Assembly: GCA_025769875.1 (NCBI GenBank)
Contig: JAGFNK010000793.1
Span: 1 to 21,714 of the forward strand
Direction of reading: 5' to 3'
Length of the DNA stretch: 21,714 nt
From: Russula earlei
Taxonomy: Eukaryota; Basidiomycota; Agaricomycetes; Russulales; Russulaceae
Below, one piece after another: positions 1 to 9,828 of the stretch; the first letter of the stretch is position 1, and each line of letters opens with the position of its first letter. The notes beneath the pieces are model-generated. The model saw nothing but the letters and a program-made list of their open reading frames with translations, was not told where the DNA came from and did not search any database. Made by a program: the position numbers and the translations under genes.

Positions 1-404
1 GGAACCAGCCCGTTTCTTGAACACCTTGTTATCATCAACTTGTTTTCCGCTTGTGAACTGACACGGCTAGTTACTGTGACACTTGGCCCCACTGAACTCT
101 GAGCTAACGCTCTTACGGCCACGACGCCGTAACAGCAACAGGCTTCTGTAGTAGTTCCTGAGCAAGGTTGCTTGAACAAGCACATAGTTTGCTTTGTAGA
201 TGAAAGACGTACCTCCCTGTCAAGCTGATTGAACCCTCGAATTATCAGTTGATTTGCTATTGTCGGTACCTTCTGTCATTTCCGTCTTGGACTATTCAGC
301 CAAGTTACAACAGACATTGCATGCTTGTCAACCATAGAGACAGGCATAGCAGAGAAGATCTTGACAGCGAGGGCCTTGCATAAATGAACATGGTGAGCAT
401 CTTG

Positions 405-768
405 CCTGTTGTGTTCACAGCTTGAGGATCACATACTGCCAGCACATCAGAATGTTAAAGCGACCTATTAGCACCCTTATGTTCACAGGAATTAAAGGGA
501 ACTGCAGAGGAGCAATTGTGACTGATATTGTTATGAGGAGTCAAACTACTACAAACCTGTAGAGGAGCAATTGAGACTAAGGTATACTACTGCTCCTCTG
601 CCTGTAATATCGACCTGACTAAGCCATAAATCGATGCAAATAATGGAACTACTGTCTGGAGCATTGTGCTGACACCCTAGAGTGATATCTACAGTGCATC
701 AGTAATAAATCACAATGACACAGAATCCTTGTTATCTACTGTAATAAGATTGCTGGGAAGGTCGCGTC
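405..768. repeat. Unidentified ~364-bp insert in the hAT pseudogene
   Basis: This stretch interrupts the hAT reading frame between a piece ending SWLLHP (769 upward) and one beginning DAHHVHLCKALAV (404 downward); the two join naturally without it. It has no intron borders and no clear ORF. It holds two direct copies of a GAGGAGCAATTG-type motif (about 505 and 563) and an inverted partner at about 590-606, suggesting a small foldback element. I could not define terminal repeats or a target duplication, so the edges are inferred only from protein continuity. Confidence 0.45.
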
Positions 769-940
769 TGTGGGTGTAACAGCCAGCTCCAATAATCATG
801 AACACTTTCATTTTGCCCACGTTTGTGATTGAACAGCTTGACACCAGCCAAATATGCCCTGAACTGAGGCTTCAGGGCATGCAGGGCCTCATGTGGATTC
901 TGCTTTGCAAGGTGAGAATTGATGTCTTCCATGACTCTTC

Positions 941-1318
941 TGTTGAACCAGAACCCGAACGGATCAAAGAAGGCGAAGACCTTCATACAAGGTTCAAGAT
1001 CCACTCATACGTCTTAGACAGAACTTTAGTATATGTGCTTATGGCAATAGGGTTACGCATAGTACACTATCTATCACAAGATGCAGCCTTATGCTGCATC
1101 TAGAATGTTTCCACATCACGCGTCACTGAATGCGCGATATAGTGGACACCTGTAGTCACCTCTTTTGGACTTAGGAACAGCCCTGGGTCATAGAGGTATA
1201 AATACCATACATGTAGACGAGTATACATATTGCTCTACACCCCAATATCACTTGAGCATTAGCACAACCTCTAAGGTGGGTTGCTTGGCCTGTTAGCTGC
1301 GCTCTATGCTGCGCAACA
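941..1318 (+). mobile_element. Solo LTR D1 (Copia-type LTR)
   Basis: A 378-bp LTR that begins TGTTGAACC and ends GCAACA. It is flanked by a perfect 5-bp target duplication, TCTTC, at 936-940 and 1319-1323. A TATA box, TATAAATA, lies at 1197-1204. It is the same family as the 5' LTR D2 of the Copia element at 7549-7934, in the opposite orientation. No internal element sequence follows, so it is a solo LTR left by LTR-LTR recombination. It sits inside the hAT transposase coding sequence. Confidence 0.9.
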
Positions 1319-2428
1319 TCTTCTTGCCTCTTCCACAGAATGACCCACACAATATTCATCACCATACTCATTCTGCAGAAGCTTTAGTAAGCTAAGCCCA
1401 ATTCCATCAATAATCTCGGGCCTTGATCTGATAGTAGGCTTCCCTTTCTCTCTTGTAATTGTCACAGAGGGAATTGCAAGAGGGTTTGGGTTGGTGAGGA
1501 TTGGTGCAGCATGGTATTCTAGTCCATAGATAAATGCAATAAGTTGATACCCAAATACAAGATGATGTGGAAATACGACCAGGGTCAAGTACAAATGCAG
1601 TCAGGTAGACATTCAATGCCTGCTCATTTTCTATAAGCTGCGCTAACCAGGAATTTGCTATCGCATGAATCTTCTCCTTGAGTTCAATAGCATACTTTGA
1701 CTTTTCTTTCAGACTATCATCCTTGGTCAGGAGATCTTGAAGATGAGCCACAATTGCAAGCCAGTAGGTGTACATGTCCACAGGATTGGTGTCCTTGGCT
1801 TCCAGACACTGGATTGCAGGAGCAAATGGCATCAGAACAGCCCCAAGCCACTTCAAATCCCTCTGAAAGGCAAAAACATCCTCATCGTTGTCAAACAAGG
1901 TGTGAAGCATCTAGTTAAGACAATTTCAATACATGTGGCCTGATCTCAGATTGACGAGTCGGCTTACTGCATTATCAATACCAAGGCCTGGGTTACTAAC
2001 AATCTTTGTGAATGCTGGTATTCCCTGCACAGCTGAGTCAAGTGACCAATAGATGGTCCCAAACCTTGTTTCTCCAACTGATTGGAGGCTGTGCTGTATA
2101 TGTAGATCTTTATGAGCAACATCAAACCAGTCAAGTGTATAGGTTGAAAGGCCCATGAATGCCAAAAGGTCTCACAATTGAGAAACCACCTGGACAAGAT
2201 AACTTAATCTATTTGTTCAGGGATCCAGGAATCCAGGATGGAAGATACCAGTTGAAATTCAGGCAGATTGCACATGTCCTTACAGGCATTGTGCAAGTTG
2301 TGACATGCATCTGCCAAATTCAGTACTCATGGTGCGATCACCACAAATAGTTGATGGCCCTTGTTGGTATTCCCAGTATCATCAGATGATACACAGCAGA
2401 AATGGTAGATCCCTATCTCTGTCGCCCA

Positions 2429-3447
2429 CTTTGTGATGTGTCACAGCCTGTCATGAACCATTCTCCGGAGAGGGCCCTTGAAGGACCCTTCCTTATAGGA
2501 GGAAACCCAGCCTCTATGATGTCACCCTGTTCACATGAGCAAAAGGGGTGAGTAGAGGTGTCCACAATATTGTGCGTGCATTGTCGCGCGAGCGATTCTC
2601 GGCACAATCGACATACAGCAAGCCCCACTTATTGGCAACCCTTCTAGCAATAAAGGACAGTATTAGGGCCCTTCTATGGACCCTTTAGGATGACTCTAGG
2701 TGCTCTACAATGGGTACTAACCTAGTATCAAAGACTCTACAACGTGTTATTAGACCAACTCTAATAACTATAGAACGAACTATAAGGCAATACTAAGGAC
2801 CTTAATAGGAGTATTAGGGTCGACTCTAAGGACCCTAATAGAGCTATATAAGGGCCTTATAGAATAACACTATTCTCTAACCAAACTACAAGTCCTCAAA
2901 TGACCGGCCCTAAACTAACTAACAGAAAATGAATCAGGTGCTTGCATGTGCACTAGAACAGCAAACACGTGGACAATGAAAGCTCTTACTCATCAGGAAA
3001 AGCCTTCTTACTCAGCAGCTTACTGAGCATGACTGAGCATGCTCAGTAAGCGCACTCCGACTTCTCACTCAGCACTCTATTGTGCTTGATAACAAGGTTA
3101 TGACTTGTTCTCTATTTAGTGGTTCCCTTGTAGTATATAAGCGCTCAATAAAGTAGCGGACAGTCCTCAGACTGTCCATTTGTTTACGGCACTCTCTATT
3201 CCTGGGATACTCCTTTAAGGACTGTCCCCTTGTGACTATCCTGGCCTCCTCTCTGCGTGATTGTTCCACTCTCACAGTGACAGTACCTCTCTGGTATCTG
3301 TTACTACTCTGGACTCTACTCCTTGCCCACACTGTCTTGGACATCTATCGACTCGTCTCTGAGCTTACCCCTCACTCTTGAACTGGATAGTTCAACAGTG
3401 AGTCTTGACACAGCCTCCGTTCACATCATTATCGAATAAGAACTCAC
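2429..3447 (-). other. hAT transposase intron, enlarged by solo LTR A1
   Basis: The donor GTGAGT at 3447-3442 follows the exon end CDLLYK. The acceptor AG at 2430-2429 precedes the next exon, WATEIGIYHF. Without LTR A1 and one copy of CAGCC the intron is 52 nt, a normal size for a basidiomycete intron, and the protein reads through into the DTGNT region. The intron is inferred from splice-site consensus and protein continuity only. Confidence 0.7.
2449..3410 (+). mobile_element. Solo LTR A1, inserted in the hAT intron
   Basis: A 962-bp LTR beginning TGTCATGAACC and ending CTTGACA. It is flanked by a perfect duplication, CAGCC, at 2444-2448 and 3411-3415. A TATA box, TATATAAG, is at 3134-3141, followed by the motif CAGACTGTCC that is also found after the TATA box of family-B LTRs, so the two families are related. 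U3 has a foldback around 3018-3051 built from TTACTGAGCATG and CATGCTCAGTAAG. It is CpG-rich compared with its sister copy A2. No internal region is attached, so it is solo. Confidence 0.88.
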
Positions 3448-3905
3448 CTTGTACAGAAGGTCACAGATGTATTCTCCTGTTTGACTTAGTCTGTCAACAT
3501 CATCAAGCTCCATACAGAATGACTGGCAATGGGCGGTGGTGACATGCATGGAAAAAAACTTCTTCTTCCTGAGTTTACCTCCATCAAAAGTGAGTGTCAT
3601 ATCTCTGCATTTCTTGAGATAGTTGATAATAGTCAGTCAGGTAGCAGCAGCATAAGATGGAACCAGGCTGTCCTCAAATGTGGTGCGGCTTGGAGGTATG
3701 TAATTCCCATTGAGGACATTCACCAAATTCTTGAACTTTTGGTGCTGGATGATGGGTGGAGGAATCCCACAATACACGATAAACTTGATCAAGGCTTTAT
3801 TTGCCTTTTCCTTGAGTGCCTTCCTCCCTTCAGTGTGGTACTTGCTAAATGACAAATTAGAGCTCCCAGCACAAATTGGGGTGAGTGTTAAGATCTGACT
3901 GATCT

Positions 3906-4417
3906 TGTTACCGACTCTTAGTGAAAGAGTTGCTTGATATAGTTCAAGCACTAAACTTCGAACCCTTTGATACTATCTCAGGAAGAGTAGATGTATGAAA
4001 ATAGAGGGGCCTCTTTCACTTAGAGTGATAACTAGAATTTGGTTAGAAAGTTGTGACAAGATAGTTGTTTCTTGTAAGAGAGTAAGTCAAGCGTAAGGCT
4101 CAACTTCCTGGTACAACAGAGTATTTATACAATATCTCAACAATGGCTGATCTGATTTGTACAAAACTTGGGGTGCACATAGCTAAGAACCAGTAGTATC
4201 CAAAAACATAAAGTGCAATTCGAAAGTATCAGAAATGACTCATGCATGAGTCATCCTTTTCTAGTATCTGTCATCAATTGGTAAGCAGTGAGTAATCAAT
4301 CAGTAATTAATCACAAAGTGAATCACTAAGCAGAAGTAAGCACAGATGAGTAAGCAGAGATGATTCACCAAAGCATAGGTAAGCAAGACAAAAGATGAGA
4401 ACGTCAGAATCCTAACA
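3906..4417 (-). mobile_element. LTR C (512 bp), no target duplication
   Basis: Read on the minus strand it begins TGTTAGGATTC and ends GTCGGTAACA; the ends TGTTA and TAACA are perfect inverse complements. A TATA box, TATAAATA, lies at 4129-4122 on the minus strand. One side abuts the hAT gene (3901-3905 GATCT). The other side originally abutted the Copia gag sequence now at 5995 onward, before a hAT-like element inserted at the border. The flanks do not match, so this is not a simple solo insertion. Recombination between two distant C LTRs would explain it. Family assignment is unknown. Confidence 0.7.
4235..4254. promoter_or_regulatory. Palindromic double AP-1/Gcn4-like site in LTR C
   Basis: A perfect 20-bp palindrome contains two TGACTCA-type half sites back to back, upstream of the LTR C TATA box. 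TGACTCA is the known binding site of Gcn4/AP-1 class bZIP factors. Regulation by such a factor is an inference. Confidence 0.5.
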
Positions 4418-4421
4418 TTTG

Positions 4422-4604
4422 TAGTCTCAGTTCCAGATGTTTCTATCTCAGACAGGAGAATTCGAGGGAGGTTGAATCGGAGTGCAAAAAATAGATGAAA
4501 CTGTTCAAGATAGAACGTCTGGTGACTTTCGTATGGGTGGGTGTGGGTAACTGATCATGTGACCTTGTCACGTACTATCCACATACTTGTATATCGACAT
4601 GTAC
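4422..4604 (+). repeat. Left terminal inverted repeat of the hAT-like element
   Basis: Pairs with 5812-5990 on the opposite strand over about 180 bp, including the shared stretch GGTGTGGGTAACTGATCATG. Differences between the arms are mostly transitions. Confidence 0.88.
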
Positions 4605-4768
4605 CTGTGCATACAGCCTGCCGCTTGCAATGTCCACTGTCCCTTCTGATGGTGACACTTCAGATTCTGACCACAAAGCACATGAGGATGCTGCACCTGA
4701 ACAAGCCCCGAAATCTGACCTGCACATCCGACAAACTGACCAATGTCGACAATTTCTGGAGGATACTG

Positions 4769-4860
4769 GCAACATTTCTGACCGTGTGCTACAGGTTCTA
4801 ATTCCTGGATGGCTCTAGCAACATTTCTAATTGTGTGCTACAGGTTCTTGATCTGATGGA
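4769..4860 (+). repeat. Two-copy tandem repeat inside the hAT-like element
   Basis: Two degenerate copies with a 49-bp period (starting at 4769 and 4818) share GCAACATTTCT and GTGTGCTACAGGTTCT. A short reading frame (4630-4818) with an acidic SDGDTSDSDHK-like stretch precedes and overlaps them; I do not assign it a function. Confidence 0.6.
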
Positions 4861-5020
4861 TAAGCTACACTCAATCTTCCTTTGTTTCTTTGGGCAATCA
4901 GTAGCTTTGATCCAAGGGCGGGTAGGGACAGAAAGGAACCGAGAGCAAGGTCGTGCTCCGGGACACAACACTTAGATGTGTCGGACCTGAGCGTGAGAGG
5001 GGATGTGTGGACAACATGAT

Positions 5021-5611
5021 TCAATTTCCTGAGCTAAATCTGTTACATTTGAGATGGTAATTACTTGTTCTTATATACAAAGGTGTCTTGTTCCTCTGAC
5101 TTTGAGTCTGCAAGCGTGGGGAGGTGCGGTGATGACATAGGGGCGAGATGCTGTGGGCAGCGAGCCCTCTGGTAAGGCGATGATAACAATGTGTGTGCAT
5201 CATTTGGGTCTTGTGCATAGATGCGTGGCGGAGGCGAGGGCGATGCTTGAGAGTCGGTCCCAGAGGGGCGAGAACATAAACACAAGGAAGGGGGGAAAGC
5301 ATGAGATGGATAAAGGAGACTAGTGGTGCAGGGGATAGATGTAGGCGAGAGAGCGCAAGGCATTGGGCGGCGAGGCGAGTGACGTCGACGGCGATCAACT
5401 TGAGCCATTGTTGGTTCCCAGGCGCAGAGTGGGGAATGAAGTGATGACGTTGAGAGGGGAACATGAGAAGGAGAGAGAAAGATGAAAGAGAGGGAAGGAG
5501 GACGTGTGGGCGAGGGACACGCGGGAGGGGGCGAGTGCAAGTCATGTGAGTTTCCTGACCAGTGGGCTCACACACCTTACAGCATGTAACAATTTCACCA
5601 CGTGAACACAT
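5021..5611 (-). other. Purine/pyrimidine-skewed, CpG-richer cargo segment of the hAT-like element
   Basis: The plus strand is strongly G/A-rich here, so the minus strand reads as proline- and serine-rich frames (open frames of 196 and 159 codons overlap in different phases). Two overlapping open frames in one biased segment suggest composition, not necessarily coding. CpG is more frequent than in the neighbouring transposon remains. The segment could be captured host DNA, as in Pack-type elements, or simply internal sequence of the element. No conserved domain was recognised. Confidence 0.35.
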
Positions 5612-5811
5612 TTCTAACTGCTGGGAGGATGATATGGAATAAAAGAGAGAGAGGGATATCCTTGAACTGGATATGCTGCACCATATTGCACAGGATGAGG
5701 GTAATATTGAATAGAATAGTGGATTGTCGGCTGAGGCACAGTTTGACGACTTGGACTCAGAGCTGGATATATGGGATGGTCCAAGTCCAACATGATCCTA
5801 TGAGTAGAAAT

Positions 5812-5990
5812 GTACACATCGATATACCACATAGATAGTGCACGACAAGGTCACATGATCAGTTACCCACACCCACCCATATGAAAGTCACCAGACATTC
5901 TATCTTGAACAGTTTCATCTATTTTTTGCACTCCAATTCAACCTCCCTCAGATTCTCCCGTCTGAGATAGAATGTCTGGAACCGAGACTA
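5812..5990 (-). repeat. Right terminal inverted repeat of the hAT-like element
   Basis: Inverse copy of 4422-4604. Ends GGAACCGAGACTA directly before the right AACATTTG duplication. Confidence 0.88.
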
Positions 5991-5994
5991 AACA

Positions 5995-7380
5995 TTTGTA
6001 CATTGTATGATACAAGCGAACTCTTATTAGACATATCTAGCCTGCTTTGGGGCTGGGGAGATGCTAAAAGGTTCTTTAGCGAGTGAAAGGAGAAAGGGAG
6101 GTGCATGCACACTTCATTATCTTCAGGGTCACTGCCCCAATCAAGCAGTTCACCTGACAGAGTTGGCTCATGCTCAGGGGTGGCAGCACCTTCTGGGATA
6201 CTGTCATATATGTTGAATAAATCCAACATGTTTGTTTGCACAAAGTCGCCATCATCCTGGTCCATAGGCTCAGGGACAGGCAATGGTAGTTTGACTGCAC
6301 TTGATGAGGCAGCAGATTGAGTCAAGATCCACTGCTTGAGGGTCTTGACTGTCTGTATAGTGGAGGTTACCCCAAGATTGTCAGCAAGATCAAGCACTTT
6401 GTTTAAGGCCTTGTAAGGGCTGTGAGTGTGTTTGTGAGGGTCAGTTGCAGTTGGGATGGTTCGCTGCTGGATCCCTGAAGGACCCAGATAGGCAACAGTG
6501 GTACTGGTCAGGAGTGGGAGTGCAGCAATGTCCACAATGTGTGAGTGTCTGGGACAATGGCTTTGATCAGATTTCTCCTTGCATTTCCCTTTTCCTTTTT
6601 CAGTGTGCCTTACTGCACTGGCACTTGTCCTTATCTTCATTGCACTTGGGCTTATTGCCCTGCTGCTGATTGGAGAAGGAGGGGTCACCATGCTTGCACT
6701 TGACAGCAGAGAGCTTCTGTGCACTGTGCTTCTTGCTTGTACCACAATTGATCTCAGTTTGGTATTGAGAGATGATAGCCTCTCACATGTCCTTAGCATT
6801 AAGGTCGGCTAGTTCATAGTTCTGAGTCACAATGTGGACGAGCATTTCCCATTTCTGGGGAATGGCAGCAAGCATTATGAGCACCTGCAAGGTGTCAGGA
6901 ATGTGAAGAGAGGATGCGGTGAGACGCTGGAATGCAGCATGGATCTGATCCATCTGTGGGTCAGGATGCTGGCTCAGGTTAATGCAAATAGAAATGGCTT
7001 CTTTGAAGTCCTTATAGATACTGACAGTAGTCACCATACCATAAAGGGTTTTGAGGCAATTCCAGATTGTCTTGGTGTTGTCCAGGGTCATAAGATCCTG
7101 CTGGATCACAATGCTCAATCTAAGGACCATATGACCAACTGCCATATCATTCCCTTTATGCCATTCTTTCAGAGCTGCTTGACCAGCAGCCTGGGCAGCA
7201 ATCTCTTCAGGAAGAGGCACCTGGGGAAGGAGAGGGACAGTTGGCACATCAAAGGTTCCATTGCAATAACCCCACAGTCCAATGGACATGAGGTAAGGCT
7301 TTCATAGCCTTTGACCAAATACCATAGTTGGCACCATCAAGGATGGGGACAGCAGAGACAGAGGGTTGAGATGACAACAT
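5995..7380 (-). pseudogene. gag: Copia-type Gag, inactivated (element D)
   Basis: Structural protein of a Ty1/copia retrotransposon. The likely start is ATG at 7380-7378. The N-terminal VPILDGANYGIWSKAMKA motif and the following LMSIGLWGY are typical of the DUF4219/UBN2 gag of fungal Copia elements, and continue to SIYKDFKEAISI and ILAAIPQKWE-like sequence up to KDM. A one-base frame change near 7293, a TGA at 6783-6785 (context MxEAIISQY, probably a former CGA Arg) and a second frame change near 6600 break it. The rest reads in a new frame through SHIVDIAALP, VAYLGPSGIQQRTI and an acidic tail to about 5995, where LTR C and the hAT-like element follow. No Copia protease, integrase or RT is present, so the element is 5'-only. 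Confidence 0.8.
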
Positions 7381-7530
7381 AATAGCTGTTAGAAGGGGGC
7401 TTAGAGGTTGTCAGTAAGAGTATTGTATTAAAACAAGCCAACACAGTCTCCCCAGAGGGTAGACTAGCTTGCCACAGCATACAGGCTTCAGGGATGCTTT
7501 GCCATTGTTGCAGCTGATGAAGGCACATGG

Positions 7531-7548
7531 CTTGCAGGGCCCATAACC
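7531..7548 (-). promoter_or_regulatory. Primer-binding site of Copia element D
   Basis: The bases directly after the 5' LTR on the minus strand read GGTTATGGGCCCTGC, in the position expected for the tRNA primer site of reverse transcription. The placement fixes D2 as a 5' LTR. I did not match it to a particular tRNA. Confidence 0.55.
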
Positions 7549-7934
7549 TGTTGCACAGCATATAGCACAGCTAACAGGCCAAGCAACCCACCTTTAGAGG
7601 TTGTGCTAATACTCAAGTGATGTTGGGGTGTAGAGCAATGTGTATACTTGTCTACATGTGTGGTATTTATACCTCTATGACCCAGGGCTGTTCCTAAGAC
7701 CAAAAGAGGTGACTACTGGTGTCCACTATGTTGTGCTTTCAGTGATGCATGATGTGGAAATGTTCTAGATGCAGCATAAGGCTACATCTTGTGATAGATA
7801 GCATAGTATGCATAACCCTATTGCCATATGCACATATACTAAAATTCTGTCTAACACGTAACATCTATGAGTGGATCTTGAACCTTGTATGAAGGTCTTC
7901 ACCTTCTTTGATCCATTCAGGTTCCAGTTCAACA
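7549..7934 (-). mobile_element. LTR D2, 5' LTR of the truncated Copia element
   Basis: 386 bp, from TGTTGAACTGG (7934) to GCAACA (7549) on the minus strand, with a TATAAATA box at about 7675-7665. Same family as solo LTR D1. Leader and gag follow, so it is a 5' LTR. It entered a family-B LTR (flank ATATC at 7935-7939). The matching right-hand duplication and 3' LTR are absent because the element is truncated. It keeps one CpG against twelve in D1. Confidence 0.85.
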
Positions 7935-8058
7935 ATATCTTGTACCACAGGAAGAGTAGCACATGAAATAGAAGTAGATTGATGATGCAAAGTGAGAAGG
8001 GTTTCTTTTGAGTGAAATTGGACAATATGTGGCCAGGGCTTGGCCTTGGTTCACAACA
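7935..8058 (-). mobile_element. 5' fragment of a family-B LTR
   Basis: On the minus strand this starts TGTTGTGAACCAAGGCC and runs to CTGTGGTACAAGATAT, matching the first ~120 bp of the LTRs at 11668, 14748 and 17148. It stops exactly where Copia LTR D2 begins, so D inserted into it. The remainder should lie beyond the lost 3' end of D and is not in the window. Confidence 0.8.
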
Positions 8059-8179
8059 ATTATCTCTACTGTGAATGAAAACATCCCTGAACCAACACCA
8101 ACAAAATATCAGGTGAGTAGGAATACCAAAGACTGCCATGATGAACCATTTTCATCATCCTCTGACTTGCTTTCATCCT
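8059..8179 (-). other. Coding-like spacer between two family-B LTRs
   Basis: Together with 11626-11667 this 163-bp sequence was continuous before LTR A2 entered. Read on the minus strand it gives an open acidic stretch including QEDESKSEDDENGSSW, followed by a possible 40-nt intron (GTATTC to TTCAG) and further open sequence to the LTR. It may be a gene fragment of the host or of another element. I do not recognise it. Confidence 0.25.
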
Positions 8180-9828
8180 CCTGTTGTTGGGACTCACTGT
8201 TGAACAATCCAGTTCAAGAGTGAGAGAGAAGCTCAGAGACAAGTTGACTGAGTTCTAGGACAAAGTTGGCAAAGAGCATGGTCCAAACAAGTAACAAGTA
8301 CCAGAGGGGAACTGGCACTGGTTGTGAAAGGCAATCACAAAAAGAGAGAGCCAGGGTTTACTAGATAAGGTGGTCCTTAAATGAGTACCTTCTGGAATGG
8401 AGTGCCACAAATCAAATGGACAGTCTGAAGACTGTCTGCTACTTTATTGAGTGCTTATATACTACAAGAGAACCACTAAATAGGGAACAAGTCATAACCT
8501 TGTTATCAAGCACAATTGATGGATGAGTAAGAAGTTGGAGCATGCTTACTGAGCATGCTCAGTCATGCTCAGTAAGCTGCTGAGTAAGAAGGCTCCTATT
8601 GATGAGTAAGAGCCTTTTACTGTCCACATGTTCACTGCTTTAGTACACATGCAAAACACCTGATTCATTTACTGTTCATTAGTTTAGGGCCAGTCATTTG
8701 AGAACTTGTAGTTTGGTTTGGGGAATTAAGTTGTCTATAAGGCCCCTTATATTGTTTTATTAGGGTCATTAGAGTCAACCCTAATACTTCTATGAAGGTC
8801 CTTAGTATTGCTTTATAGTTTGTTCTAATGTTATTAGAGTTAGTCTAATAATGCAGTGTAATGCTTTTAGTATCTTGTTAGTGCCTCTTATAGAGCACTT
8901 AGAGTCGTCCTAAAGGGTTCTTAGAGAGGCTATAATACTGTCTTTTATTGCTGAAAGGGTTGCCACTAAGTGGGGCTTGCTGTATGTCAATTGTGCCAAG
9001 AATCACTTGTGCAACAATGCGCGCACAATATTGTGGACACCTCTACTCACTCCTTTTGTCCATGTGAACAGGGTGGCACCATACACTGGTTGGGAAATCA
9101 ACTTATGTGAATGGCAAAACAGTAACATTTTGAATAACAAAATTTATTATTTTGAGACAAATTTGTAAGAAACAACTTGTGAAATTTCATTTTCGATTTT
9201 GTTACAATAGAGTCCTGTTACAAAATGATGAATTAGTAAATAGTATCAACAAGATTTTAGAACATACATTATGTTACAAAAATTGTAAATTATTTTAAGA
9301 TTTTGTGTGAAACAAAATTGTGAAAAAATTGAAACTGCAAAATTTGGGTTTAGCCTGGGTGGAAAATACCCTTTTGTGACCAACAAAAGTGTCAAATTGT
9401 GAATGACAAAAGTCAATGTTATGTTACAATTTTCTAGAGGAAAAATCTTAAAATTTCATTTATATTTTGCTTTATAAAATTCTTATGACAAAATGATGAA
9501 ACAAAATTATGAAAATTGGTGCTAAGGGAGGTTTGTAAGCTTGCAGGCAAACCATGCCAATGGTACAGAGAAGGAGTTTGTTATACTGTTACTCCATCAT
9601 TTTGTAACAAGAATTTTATATAACAAAATATAAACTAAATTTTAAGATTTTTCCTCTGAAAAATTGTAACATAACATTGACTTTTGTTATTCAAAATGTT
9701 ACACTTTTGTAAGTCACAAAAGGGTATTTTCCACCCAGCACAAACCTAAATTTTGCAGTTTCAATATTTTCACAATTTTGTTTCACACAAAATCTTAAAA
9801 TAATTTACAATTTTTGTAAGATAATGTA

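Larger units (their letters stand above)
1..3905 (-). pseudogene. hAT-superfamily transposase, decayed and split by three insertions
   Basis: Cut-and-paste transposase of a fungal hAT element, read right to left. Coding pieces are 3905-3448, 2428-1319, 940-769 and 404-1. Visible family signatures in order: a helical segment with FIVYCGIPP and PPSRTTFEDSLVP (about 3700-3800), TLTFDGGK (about 3570), DTGNT (about 2380), DACHNLHNACKD (about 2290), SVGETRFGTIYWSLDS (about 2060), MPFAPAIQCLE (about 1815), NPLAIPSVTITREKGKPT (about 1470), and the hAT dimerisation-like C-terminal part ALAVKIFSAMP followed by VVTWLNSPRR (about 290-370). Removing LTR D1 and one copy of its target duplication restores a continuous frame across EEAR-RVMED. 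Removing LTR A1 restores a 52-nt intron. In-frame stops lie at 3637-3639, 2327-2329, 2204-2206 and 276-278, and there are further frame changes near 2170, 1920 and 1580. The N-terminus is missing beyond LTR C. It cannot be functional. Confidence 0.85.
4422..5990. mobile_element. Non-autonomous hAT-like DNA transposon, 1,569 bp
   Basis: The ends are long inverted repeats, 4422-4604 and 5812-5990, roughly 85-90% identical, starting TAGTCTCAGTTCC and TAGTCTCGGTTCC. An exact 8-bp target duplication, AACATTTG, lies at 4414-4421 and 5991-5998; 8 bp is the hallmark length for hAT elements. No transposase could be recognised inside, so it would depend on one supplied in trans. It inserted exactly at the border of LTR C and the Copia gag remnant. 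Superfamily assignment rests on the duplication length and TIRs only. Confidence 0.85.

Noticed and set aside
798..1103. A 101-codon plus-strand protein
   Set aside because: It runs antisense across the hAT piece 769-940 and into solo LTR D1. The minus-strand hAT reading is supported by family motifs.
5061..5611. Two overlapping proline/serine-rich proteins of 159 and 196 residues
   Set aside because: Both are open in the same skewed stretch in different frames, which is what composition alone produces. No domain or promoter is evident, so no gene was called.
6105..7307. Several plus-strand frames of 70-160 codons
   Set aside because: They lie antisense to the Copia gag pseudogene, which has clear family motifs on the minus strand.
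9084..9828. CRISPR-like repeats, because short motifs recur in the AT-rich stretch
   Set aside because: The recurrences are the arms of one long imperfect hairpin with TIRs and a target duplication, not regularly spaced repeats with unique spacers.
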